DNA from: Amazonocrinis nigriterrae CENA67
GTDB lineage: Bacteria > Cyanobacteriota > Cyanobacteriia > Cyanobacteriales > Nostocaceae
Direction: 5' to 3'
NCBI RefSeq assembly: GCF_016056305.1
Contig: NZ_JAECZC010000007.1
Coordinates: forward strand, 255,303-315,377
DNA length: 60,075 bases
How positions within the stretch are numbered: the stretch's first letter is position 1; every line of letters begins with the position of its first letter. Below, piece by piece: positions 53,420 to 60,075 of this stretch. The position numbers were made by a program, and so were the translations under genes. The notes beneath the pieces were generated by a model. The model saw only the letters and a list, made by a program, of their open reading frames with translations. It ran no database searches and was not told where the DNA came from.

Positions 53420-56032
53420 ATGAAACTGCGTCAAATCCTCAAAATTTCATTATTGACAAGTTCTGTTTGTGTATTGGCAACAAATCCTGCCTTTGGGGAG
53501 GAAATACAAGACGCATCAGGGCAGAACATACCAAACAGGAGTGCTTATTTATTAGTACAGTCGTCGGTAGAAGTCATAGAAGTGACGACAGTCAAGGTAA
53601 ATCCTACCGACAATGGTGTAGAAATCATTTTAGAAACCACCAAAGGAGATCAACTGCAAGTATTGAATCGCAGTTTAGGCAATAGCTACATCGCCGATAT
53701 TCCTAACGCTCAACTACGTTTACCTAACAACAATAGTTTTCGTCAAGAGAAGCCAGTTGTAGGAATTACAGAAATAACCGTTACCAATCAAGATACTAAT
53801 AGTATTCGGGTGATAGTAATCGGCGAGGTGAGTTTACCAACTGTTGAGTTGTTTGATAGTGATGAAGGTTTAATTTTTGGCTTCACAGGAATTGCACCTG
53901 CTTCTACATCACAACAAGAAGCACCGACTGCTTCTACACCACAACAACAAGAACAACCAGCTGCTTCTACACCACAACCAGAACAACCAACAAGCGAAAC
54001 AGAGTCAGAACAACCAGCAGCCGCAGCAGATGAACCAATTGAACTTGTAGTGACAGGTTCACCAGATTCAGGATATAACGCTCCAGATGCGAATACTGCA
54101 ACTAAAACTGATACACCTCTTTTAGAGATTCCCCAAGCAATTCAAGTAGTTCCTCGACAGGTGATTGAGGATCAACAAGTACAAAGAGTTGCAGACGCTT
54201 TGCGGAACGTCAGTGGTGTCACACCACAAATAAATTTAGTTGGTGCTGATACCTATACCATTCGTGGATTTAATACTAATGCCAACCTCAGAAATGGTTT
54301 TAGACAAGATAATTTCACTGGATTTACTGATAGTGCCACTATAGAAAGAGTGGAAGTTCTCAAAGGCCCAGCTTCGGTACTCTACGGTCAATTAGAACCA
54401 GGGGGTATTGTCAACTACATCACTAAACAACCACTGAGCGAACCTTATTATTCTGCAAAATTTTCTTTTGGTAGTTATAGTTACTATCGCCCAGAAATTG
54501 ATATTTCCGGGCCACTCACCCAAGACAACACTTCTTTGTATCGTTTTATTGCTGCTTACGAAAACTCTGGTGGATTTCGAGATTTTGCTTTTAAAGAGCT
54601 TTATACTTTTGCTCCTAGCTTAAGAGTGAAGTTAGCTGATAGTACAAATTTAGATTTGCAATATGAATACCTGAACCTTAACCAATCTTATGACAGAGGC
54701 TTCCCACCGATAACCAGATCCTTTAATCTGCCAATTAATTTTAACTTTGGTGAACCAAGCGATCGCTATGAACTCTTTGCCAATCGGGTAAATGTTGCTT
54801 TAGATCATCGATTCAGTGAAAATTGGCAATTTCGCAGTGGGGTTTCTGTACAAACTGTTGACACAGCGCGTTCTAACTTTCAGCCAGCTGATTTTGCAAA
54901 TCCAATTGCTGCGGATGGTCGTACTGTTGCTAGAAGATACAACAAAGTGGGTGATTACTCTAGAGAATATTCTTGGCAAAATGACTTAACAGGAAAATTT
55001 CAGACTGGCTCAATTGACCATCAACTATTGTTAGGTTTTGAGTTAAGCAGAAGTGTTTTTGGTTATCCATTTCAGTTTTCTTATGAAGTACCAGCACTTG
55101 ATATTTTGAATCCGGTATATGGTGCAGCAACTCCGACTAACCTTGAAGGGTTCGAGCAAGAAAATGATACAAATAAGGTAGGTCTTTATGTGCAAGATCA
55201 GGTAGCACTGCTACCTAATTTAAAGATATTGCTGGGCGGAAGACTTGATTTTGTGCGACTCAGAAGCGAAGAGAGACCTGACATCAATGCCGATCAAACT
55301 AATACTACACGGCGTTATGATGATGCATTTTCACCTCGAATTGGGCTAGTTTATCAACCAATCAAAAATCTGTCTCTTTATACTAGTTACACTCGTTCTT
55401 TTAAACCGAATGATTCCGTTTTTAGCAGACAGCCATTAGAACCAGAACGTGGTACGCAATACGAAGTAGGAGTTAAAGGTGAGTTTTTGGATGGTAAGTT
55501 GACGGCAACCTTAGCAGCCTATGAGATTACTAAGACTAACGTAGCTGTAACTGACCCCAACGATCCTGACTTTTCCATTCCTGTTGGAGAAGTTAAAAGT
55601 CGAGGCATTGAACTAGATGTAGCTGGAGAAATTTTGCCTGGTTGGAATATCATAGCTTCTTATGCCCATAACGATGCCTATGTGAGTGAGGATACTAACC
55701 GTTCATTAATAGGTAACAGATTGGAGAATGCACCAAGAGATAGCGCCAGTTTGTGGACAACCTATCAAATTCAAAGCGGTAATTTGAAAGGTTTAGGTTT
55801 TGGTGCAGGATTATTTTTTGTAGGCGATCGCGCAGCTACTCAACAAGAAGATACTCTCATAATTCCTTCATACGTCAGAACCGATGCTACAGTCTTTTAT
55901 CGGCAACCTAACTATGAAGTGGGGCTGAGTTTTAAAAACCTCTTTGATGTCAAGTACTACGATTCTCAAGGATACTTGCTTTCTCCTGGCGCACCGTTCA
56001 CAGTTTTGGGAACAGTCTCAATCAAGTTCTAA
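53420..56032 (+). CDS. TonB-dependent siderophore receptor with AMIN domain
   Basis: An 870-residue outer-membrane receptor importing ferric siderophore with TonB-ExbBD energy. Signal peptide 1-28 (cut after NPAFG). Residues 52-150 form an AMIN domain, typical of cyanobacterial receptors and thought to bind periplasmic/cell-wall material. A Pro/Gln/Thr linker (155-205) follows, then a TonB-box-like IELVVTG, a plug (about 222-340: PLLEIPQAIQVVPRQVIEDQ and VLKGPASVLYGQLEPGGIVN) and a 22-strand barrel ending in the terminal Phe of GTVSIKF, the assembly signal. The plug text is that of FhuA/FpvA-like siderophore receptors. Divergent from the synthesis operon and followed by the PepSY and MFS genes, so it is the probable uptake door for the local product. 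Confidence 0.95.
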   Translation: MKLRQILKISLLTSSVCVLATNPAFGEEIQDASGQNIPNRSAYLLVQSSVEVIEVTTVKVNPTDNGVEIILETTKGDQLQVLNRSLGNSYIADIPNAQLRLPNNNSFRQEKPVVGITEITVTNQDTNSIRVIVIGEVSLPTVELFDSDEGLIFGFTGIAPASTSQQEAPTASTPQQQEQPAASTPQPEQPTSETESEQPAAAADEPIELVVTGSPDSGYNAPDANTATKTDTPLLEIPQAIQVVPRQVIEDQQVQRVADALRNVSGVTPQINLVGADTYTIRGFNTNANLRNGFRQDNFTGFTDSATIERVEVLKGPASVLYGQLEPGGIVNYITKQPLSEPYYSAKFSFGSYSYYRPEIDISGPLTQDNTSLYRFIAAYENSGGFRDFAFKELYTFAPSLRVKLADSTNLDLQYEYLNLNQSYDRGFPPITRSFNLPINFNFGEPSDRYELFANRVNVALDHRFSENWQFRSGVSVQTVDTARSNFQPADFANPIAADGRTVARRYNKVGDYSREYSWQNDLTGKFQTGSIDHQLLLGFELSRSVFGYPFQFSYEVPALDILNPVYGAATPTNLEGFEQENDTNKVGLYVQDQVALLPNLKILLGGRLDFVRLRSEERPDINADQTNTTRRYDDAFSPRIGLVYQPIKNLSLYTSYTRSFKPNDSVFSRQPLEPERGTQYEVGVKGEFLDGKLTATLAAYEITKTNVAVTDPNDPDFSIPVGEVKSRGIELDVAGEILPGWNIIASYAHNDAYVSEDTNRSLIGNRLENAPRDSASLWTTYQIQSGNLKGLGFGAGLFFVGDRAATQQEDTLIIPSYVRTDATVFYRQPNYEVGLSFKNLFDVKYYDSQGYLLSPGAPFTVLGTVSIKF
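53900..53995 (+). repeat. In-frame tandem repeats in the receptor linker
   Basis: Three units starting GCTTCTACA at 53900, 53930 and 53963 (30-33 bases each) encode ASTSQQEAPT, ASTPQQQEQPA and ASTPQPEQPT. They form the flexible linker between AMIN and plug domains. Repeat number could vary by slippage without breaking the frame. Confidence 0.7.
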
Positions 56033-56190
56033 ATTTCCGAATTTTAGATTTTAAATTTTGGATTTTGGCATGAAGATTCAAAATTTAAAATTTTCAAAAA
56101 TATCTGAAAATAAGAGAACTTTTTTGTGAAATAAATCTCAATTAAATAACAAGGACTTAAGCATGGAGTTAATCCAAAATCCAAAATCCT
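56033..56190. repeat. AAAATTTTGGATTTT-type low-complexity spacer
   Basis: The 158 bases between receptor and PepSY genes hold ATTTTAGATTTTAAATTTTGG and AAAATTTAAAATTTTCAAAA stretches and, at the end, AATCCAAAATCCAAAATCC, which complements GGATTTTGG near its start. The pair could form a long AT-rich stem. Such words are common in heterocystous genomes. The PepSY ATG lies directly at its end without a clear ribosome site. Confidence 0.5.
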
Positions 56191-57327
56191 ATGATGAAAT
56201 CGCGTAAATTCCGTGACATAGCCTTCATGCTACATCGCTATATTGGTTTAGCTGTAGGATTATTAACAGCTTTTGTCGGTTTGACAGGTAGCTTTTTGGT
56301 ATTCAAACCAGAGATAGAACAATTGTTGATTAGCCAGCGAGTTGGACGTATTGTGCCTCAAGAACAAATGGTTTCTATTGATACAATCTTAGAAACGGTT
56401 AAATATGCAATTGCAAATCGTCCTAATCTCACATTTTATTCAATCAGATTGCCTGCAACTGTTTCTTCACCATACCAAGCAGATTTGTTTGACGCGAACA
56501 ATCAACTGATTCGACTATTCATCCATCCTTACACTGGTGAAATCATAAATTGGAATCAAGCCGATTCCAGTTTAGAGCGAGTGATTCTTTACCTTCACTA
56601 TAATTTGATGTTAGGTAAAAATGGTCAAATTTTGGTTGGGATTACAGGTCTATTGCTGTTCATCCTGTGCATTACAGGATTAATTTTATGGCCTGGTTGG
56701 CGCAAACTAATTACTGGTTTCAAAATCAAATGGAATGCTCATCCTAAACGCGTAAACTTTGATATTCACAAAGTAACGGGAATTGTCACAGCAATCTTTC
56801 TTGCTTGTACTGCTTTTACAGGTTTTTGCTGGAATTTTTCTGATTGGACATATCCTGTGATCTACGCAGCTACTTTTACTCCCCAGCCAGAAGAAGTTAC
56901 TTCCAAACCTCTTGACAATCAACAACCTTTAAAGCTATCTCAAATACTGAAAAATTCTCATCAAGTCTTTCCCAATGCAACCACATTTTCGGTAACTATT
57001 CCCAGCAAACCGGAAGACGCAATTTATATCAGCAAACGTCAAAATCATGAACATCTATTTTATGGTGAAAGCGGGGTATATATAGACCAGTATAGTGGTG
57101 AAGTTTTGCAGGTAGTCGATAGTCTAAAGTTATCACTGGCAGACCGGATATTCTCTACATTTCATTATTTACATTATGGAACATTTTGGGGGCTAGGAAG
57201 CCGTATCTTCTATATTTTTGTTGGGCTGATTCCTACCATTCTTTTTGTGACTAGTTTTGTCATGTACAAATATCGTAAAAATAAAACTAAATCCCAAAAT
57301 GCAATCACAAAGTCACCAATAGTTTAG
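56191..57327 (+). CDS. PepSY-associated membrane protein, putative ferric-siderophore reductase
   Basis: A 378-residue inner-membrane protein of the PepSY-TM (iron-regulated membrane protein/PiuB) group. The first membrane segment holds FMLHRYIGLAVGLLTAFVGLTGS near residues 11-33, with His at the family position. A periplasmic PepSY unit follows (about 50-130), then helices with HYNLMLGKNGQ near 135-145 and GLILWPGWRK near 166, the DIHKVTGIVTAIFLACTAFTG helix near 192 and a last helix near 345-365. Conserved His residues at helix ends suit haem or iron binding. Some relatives reduce ferric siderophores in the periplasm. It is the second gene of the plus-strand uptake set. A second ATG directly follows the first; either may be used. 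Whether it transfers electrons cannot be shown here. Confidence 0.85.
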   Translation: MMKSRKFRDIAFMLHRYIGLAVGLLTAFVGLTGSFLVFKPEIEQLLISQRVGRIVPQEQMVSIDTILETVKYAIANRPNLTFYSIRLPATVSSPYQADLFDANNQLIRLFIHPYTGEIINWNQADSSLERVILYLHYNLMLGKNGQILVGITGLLLFILCITGLILWPGWRKLITGFKIKWNAHPKRVNFDIHKVTGIVTAIFLACTAFTGFCWNFSDWTYPVIYAATFTPQPEEVTSKPLDNQQPLKLSQILKNSHQVFPNATTFSVTIPSKPEDAIYISKRQNHEHLFYGESGVYIDQYSGEVLQVVDSLKLSLADRIFSTFHYLHYGTFWGLGSRIFYIFVGLIPTILFVTSFVMYKYRKNKTKSQNAITKSPIV

Positions 57328-57410
57328 AGACTTGCAAAAAAAATAATATTCATCTGTTTACAGTCATCAATCATTTGTAAATCTCAAAGCTATAATCTAG
57401 CTTTTATATT

Positions 57411-58694
57411 ATGCAAACTTTTATTATCATCTGGCTGGGTCAGATGATTTCTCTGATTGGCAGTACTATGACTGCCTTTGCTTTTTCTATATGGGTGTGG
57501 GAACTAACACATCAAGCTACAGCATTAGCTTTATTTCATTTGTTTGCACAAATACCACAATTTTTAATTACTCCGATCGCTGGTGTAATTGTAGATAAAA
57601 TAAACCGTAAATTTTTAATGATAGTAGGAGATACAGCCGGTGGTCTATTGACTTTTAGTGTCTTTCTACTTTATTTAACTGATAGCCTACAATTATGGCA
57701 TTTGTATGTAGCTTTTGCTGCCAAATGTACTTTTGAACAATTTCAAGAACTTGCTTACTCAGCATCAATATCTACAATAGTACCTCAACAAAAATACAGC
57801 CATGCTAGTAGCTTGAGTTTCTTAGCTGGTCACGGTTCATTGATTATTGCTCCTGCACTGGCTGGTATCCTCTACGGTGTAATTGGACTTTTTGGTATTT
57901 TAATTATTGATATCATTTCTTTCTTAGTTGCAATCGTCACAGTGTTACGAATGCATATTCCACAACCTGCGATCGCAGAATCAATTACACCAAAGCCGAC
58001 AAATATTATCCAGGATATGAGTTTTGGTTTTAAATATATTATCTCCCAACCTAATTTGTTGGCTTTACTAGTATTAACTGCAATATTTTGGTTGATTCAT
58101 GATATCGGTGATTCTGTTTACAAACCGATGATTCTAGCAGCCTCTGGTAATGATGCTAGTGTTTTAGGTAGCTTATATGCAGCTGCTGGAGTTGGTGGTG
58201 TTCTTGGCGTTTTGCTGATCAATATATATCCTGTCTCTAAAAGTCGAATTAAAGGAATACTATTCGGTATGATAGGTACTGCCTTGGGCAGAATCATACT
58301 TGGTTTAGGGCGTACACCCGTGATTTGGATTCCTGCCCAGTTATACTCATCTTTAAATTATCCATTGCTTGGTAGTTACAGTGATGCTATTTGGTTAGCT
58401 AAAGTGCAACCGCAATTACAAGGACGTGTTTTTGCTACCAAGTCAATGATTCTTTTACTAACCTCAGCATTGGCTAACTTAATTGGGGGCCCACTAACAG
58501 ATCGTGTTTTTGAGCCTGCTATGATGCCCCAAGGTAGTCTTGCGCCCATATTTGGTAGTATATTCGGCACCCGAACAGGTGCTGGTAGTGCCTTGTTGTA
58601 TGTTATTTCTGCCGTTGGCTTGCTACTAGTTGGTTTGAGTGGATACGCTTTTCGCAACTTACATGGGGAAAATGATCAAGAGCGCGATCGCTAA
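57411..58694 (+). CDS. MFS transporter, putative siderophore exporter
   Basis: A 427-residue major facilitator superfamily protein with about twelve hydrophobic helices. It has the GQMISLIGSTMTAFAF first helix and the loop 2-3 signature IAGVIVDKINRKFLMI (D-x3-R/K type) near 50-65. This is the EntS/MacA-like MFS group often linked to siderophore loci. It lies 83 bases after the PepSY gene on the same strand, so export of the newly made siderophore across the inner membrane is the simplest role. Uptake across the inner membrane is an alternative, since no ABC ferric-siderophore permease is present in the window. The C-terminus is hydrophilic (HGENDQERDR) and ends at a HIP1 site. Confidence 0.85.
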   Translation: MQTFIIIWLGQMISLIGSTMTAFAFSIWVWELTHQATALALFHLFAQIPQFLITPIAGVIVDKINRKFLMIVGDTAGGLLTFSVFLLYLTDSLQLWHLYVAFAAKCTFEQFQELAYSASISTIVPQQKYSHASSLSFLAGHGSLIIAPALAGILYGVIGLFGILIIDIISFLVAIVTVLRMHIPQPAIAESITPKPTNIIQDMSFGFKYIISQPNLLALLVLTAIFWLIHDIGDSVYKPMILAASGNDASVLGSLYAAAGVGGVLGVLLINIYPVSKSRIKGILFGMIGTALGRIILGLGRTPVIWIPAQLYSSLNYPLLGSYSDAIWLAKVQPQLQGRVFATKSMILLLTSALANLIGGPLTDRVFEPAMMPQGSLAPIFGSIFGTRTGAGSALLYVISAVGLLLVGLSGYAFRNLHGENDQERDR

Positions 58695-58825
58695 AATTGA
58701 AGATAAAGCCGAGCTATTTTGAGTAGTATTTGAGTAGAAGAATTGATACAAAAGCTTACAGTGCTTGCTAGGTCGTGAAATTCGTAGACTAGACTAGTAG
58801 CACAGGGTAATAGTTAAAGGGATAT

Positions 58826-59431
58826 ATGATGAGCGATCGCGACTATACACTAATCATTGACAAAAGTGGCAGTATGTCCACTCCTGACCAAGTTGGTGGT
58901 AGAAGTAGATGGGAGATAGCCCAAGAGTCTACTCTGGCTTTAGCAAGGAAGGCCGAACAGTTTGATCCAGATGGGATCACTGTTTATGTCTTTTCTGGAA
59001 GATTTAAACGCTATGACGATGTGACCTCAGCTAAAGTCGCGCAGATATTTCTAGAAAATGACCCAGCTGGTACGACCAATTTAGCCGGTGTACTCCAAGA
59101 TGCACTTAATAATTACTTTCAACGCAAAGCCGCAGGCAAAACTAAACCCAATGGTGAAACAATCTTAGTAATTACTGATGGCGAACCAGATGATCGTAAA
59201 GCCGTATTTGAGGTAATTATTCAAGCCACTCGCCAAATGGAGCGTGATGAAGAATTGGGAATTTCCATTATTCAAGTAGGTTCTGATCCCCAAGCTACAA
59301 AGTTTCTCAAAGCTTTGGACGATCAATTGCAAGGTGTCGGCGCTAAATTCGATATATGCGATACTGTCACATTGGATGACTTAGAAGAGATGAGCCTTGC
59401 AGATGTATTAAGAAATGCGATTGTTGATTGA
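58826..59431 (+). CDS. von Willebrand factor A domain protein 1
   Basis: A 201-residue protein that is one vWA domain. The metal-ion-dependent adhesion site is complete: DKSGSM near residue 13 (DxSxS), Thr in the PAGTTNLAG turn near 90, and the Asp in ITDGEPDDRK near 118. No signal peptide or membrane segment, so it is cytoplasmic. Stand-alone vWA proteins of this kind in cyanobacteria resemble TerY/YfbK-like adaptors; their partners are not known. AAAGGG precedes the ATG. It is probably not part of the siderophore unit: a 131-base gap separates it from the MFS gene. It is followed by a near-copy. Confidence 0.88.
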   Translation: MMSDRDYTLIIDKSGSMSTPDQVGGRSRWEIAQESTLALARKAEQFDPDGITVYVFSGRFKRYDDVTSAKVAQIFLENDPAGTTNLAGVLQDALNNYFQRKAAGKTKPNGETILVITDGEPDDRKAVFEVIIQATRQMERDEELGISIIQVGSDPQATKFLKALDDQLQGVGAKFDICDTVTLDDLEEMSLADVLRNAIVD

Positions 59432-59444
59432 TTACTTAAAAGTC

Positions 59445-59491
59445 AAAACTCCAGAGTCAATAATCCATACCATAAGTTAATCTGGAGTTTT
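59445..59491 (+). terminator. Inverted repeat between the tandem vWA genes
   Basis: Perfect 11-bp arms AAAACTCCAGA (59445-59455) and TCTGGAGTTTT (59481-59491) with a 25-base loop. The second arm ends in four T. It begins 14 bases after the first vWA stop and could end that transcript or reduce read-through into the second copy. Confidence 0.5.
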
Positions 59492-59530
59492 AAAATATTG
59501 GCTCTAGACTCATCAATGGAGAATTAAATC

Positions 59531-60075
59531 ATGCTAGAAAACAGAGACTATACCTTAATTATTGATAAAAGCGGCAGCATGGCAACCCCAGACCAAAAGG
59601 GTGGTAGAAGCAGATGGGTAGCAGCACAAGAATCGACTTTAGCCTTAGCTAGTAAGTGTGAGCAATTTGATCCAGATGGTATTACTGTTTATGTCTTTTC
59701 TGGAAGATTCAAACGCTATGAAAATGTCACATCTAGTAAGGTAGCACAAATTTTTAAAGAAAATGAACCCTCTGGAACTACTGATCTAGCATCTGTGTTG
59801 AAACATGCAACTGATGATTACTTACAACGCAAAACCGCTGGTCAAACTAAGCCGAATGGTGAAACAATTTTAGTGGTTACCGATGGCGAACCAGATGATC
59901 GCAAAGCAGTCATGAAGGTAATTATTGAAGCTTCTCGCCGTATAGATAGAGATGAAGAACTCGCTATTTCATTTATTCAAGTTGGTACAGATCAACAAGC
60001 TACCCGCTTCCTCAAAGTTCTGGATGATGAACTTCAAAGCGCTGGAGCAAAATTTGATATCTGTGACACAATTAC
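59531..60075 (+). CDS. von Willebrand factor A domain protein 2 (3' end outside window)
   Basis: The frame opens at ATG 59531 with GGAG nine bases before and runs uninterrupted to the window end (181 codons). It aligns without gaps to the first vWA protein apart from one N-terminal residue, and by eye about three quarters of positions are identical. It has the same DKSGSM, PSGTTDLAS and VTDGEPDDRK site residues. It is a tandem gene duplicate. The last seen residues FDICDT match the place about 20 residues before the end of copy 1, so nearly the whole gene is present. Confidence 0.88.
   Translation, partial: MLENRDYTLIIDKSGSMATPDQKGGRSRWVAAQESTLALASKCEQFDPDGITVYVFSGRFKRYENVTSSKVAQIFKENEPSGTTDLASVLKHATDDYLQRKTAGQTKPNGETILVVTDGEPDDRKAVMKVIIEASRRIDRDEELAISFIQVGTDQQATRFLKVLDDELQSAGAKFDICDTI

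Noticed and set aside
1-60075. CRISPR array, tRNA or rRNA genes
   Set aside because: No regularly spaced identical repeats with unique spacers and no cloverleaf or rRNA sequence recognised on either strand.

Overview
The window comes from a cyanobacterial chromosome, most likely a filamentous, heterocyst-forming type (Nostocales). The signs are many HIP1 octamers (GCGATCGC), a plastid-type fibrillin, a TonB receptor with an AMIN domain, GGGAAT/GGAATT-type low-complexity tracts and 'tctctgcgcctctgcg' dispersed repeats. No tRNA, rRNA or CRISPR array was seen.

Left arm (1-10.4 kb): ordinary accessory genes. In order: a decayed IS630-type transposase cut by the window edge, a GH31 glycosidase of the YihQ branch, a Tat-exported vanadium haloperoxidase-like protein, a small GlsB/YeaQ membrane protein, a fibrillin, a GNAT acetyltransferase, a class A beta-lactamase-like serine hydrolase and a 70-residue unknown protein. 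Between them lie a 113-bp MITE with intact target duplications, several hairpins and an orphan intrinsic terminator.

Centre (10.4-52.6 kb, all minus strand): one very long NRPS/PKS locus. Read in its own direction it runs: FAAL-ACP-C; O-methyltransferase; SyrP/TauD-type hydroxylase 1; [Int-A-PCP-C-A-PCP-C]; hydroxylase 2; [Int-A-PCP]; [KS-AT-KR-ACP]; [C-A-PCP]; [KS-AT-cMT-KR-ACP]; stand-alone C; [Int-A-PCP-reductase]; GSA-type aminotransferase; MbtH-like protein; secreted penicillin-acylase-type amidase. 'Int' marks a condensation-like domain whose HHxxxDG motif is gone. I read these as the interface domains known from beta-hydroxy-Asp/His siderophore synthetases, which recruit stand-alone hydroxylases. 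Each of the three is preceded by a catalytically intact C domain at the end of a different polypeptide, so the C/Int pair is split every time. The inferred product is a fatty-acylated peptide of five amino acids (three carrying or able to carry a beta-hydroxyl, one Gly, one probably basic) and two malonate-derived units (one C-methylated). It would be released reductively as an aldehyde and probably aminated.

Right arm (52.6-60 kb, plus strand): a divergent uptake/export set of TonB-dependent receptor, PepSY membrane protein (ferric-siderophore reductase type) and MFS transporter. The 774-bp divergent region holds a perfect 20-bp palindrome and a 14/19 match to the E. coli Fur box. Two tandem von Willebrand A proteins follow, the second cut by the window end.

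Together the central and right parts look like a complete lipopeptide siderophore system: synthesis, tailoring, export, uptake, reduction and possible deacylation. The general plan resembles the cyanochelin/cupriachelin kind of beta-hydroxy-aspartate lipopeptide siderophore as I remember it. The exact module order, the His-like adenylation codes and the aminated terminus may make it a distinct product.
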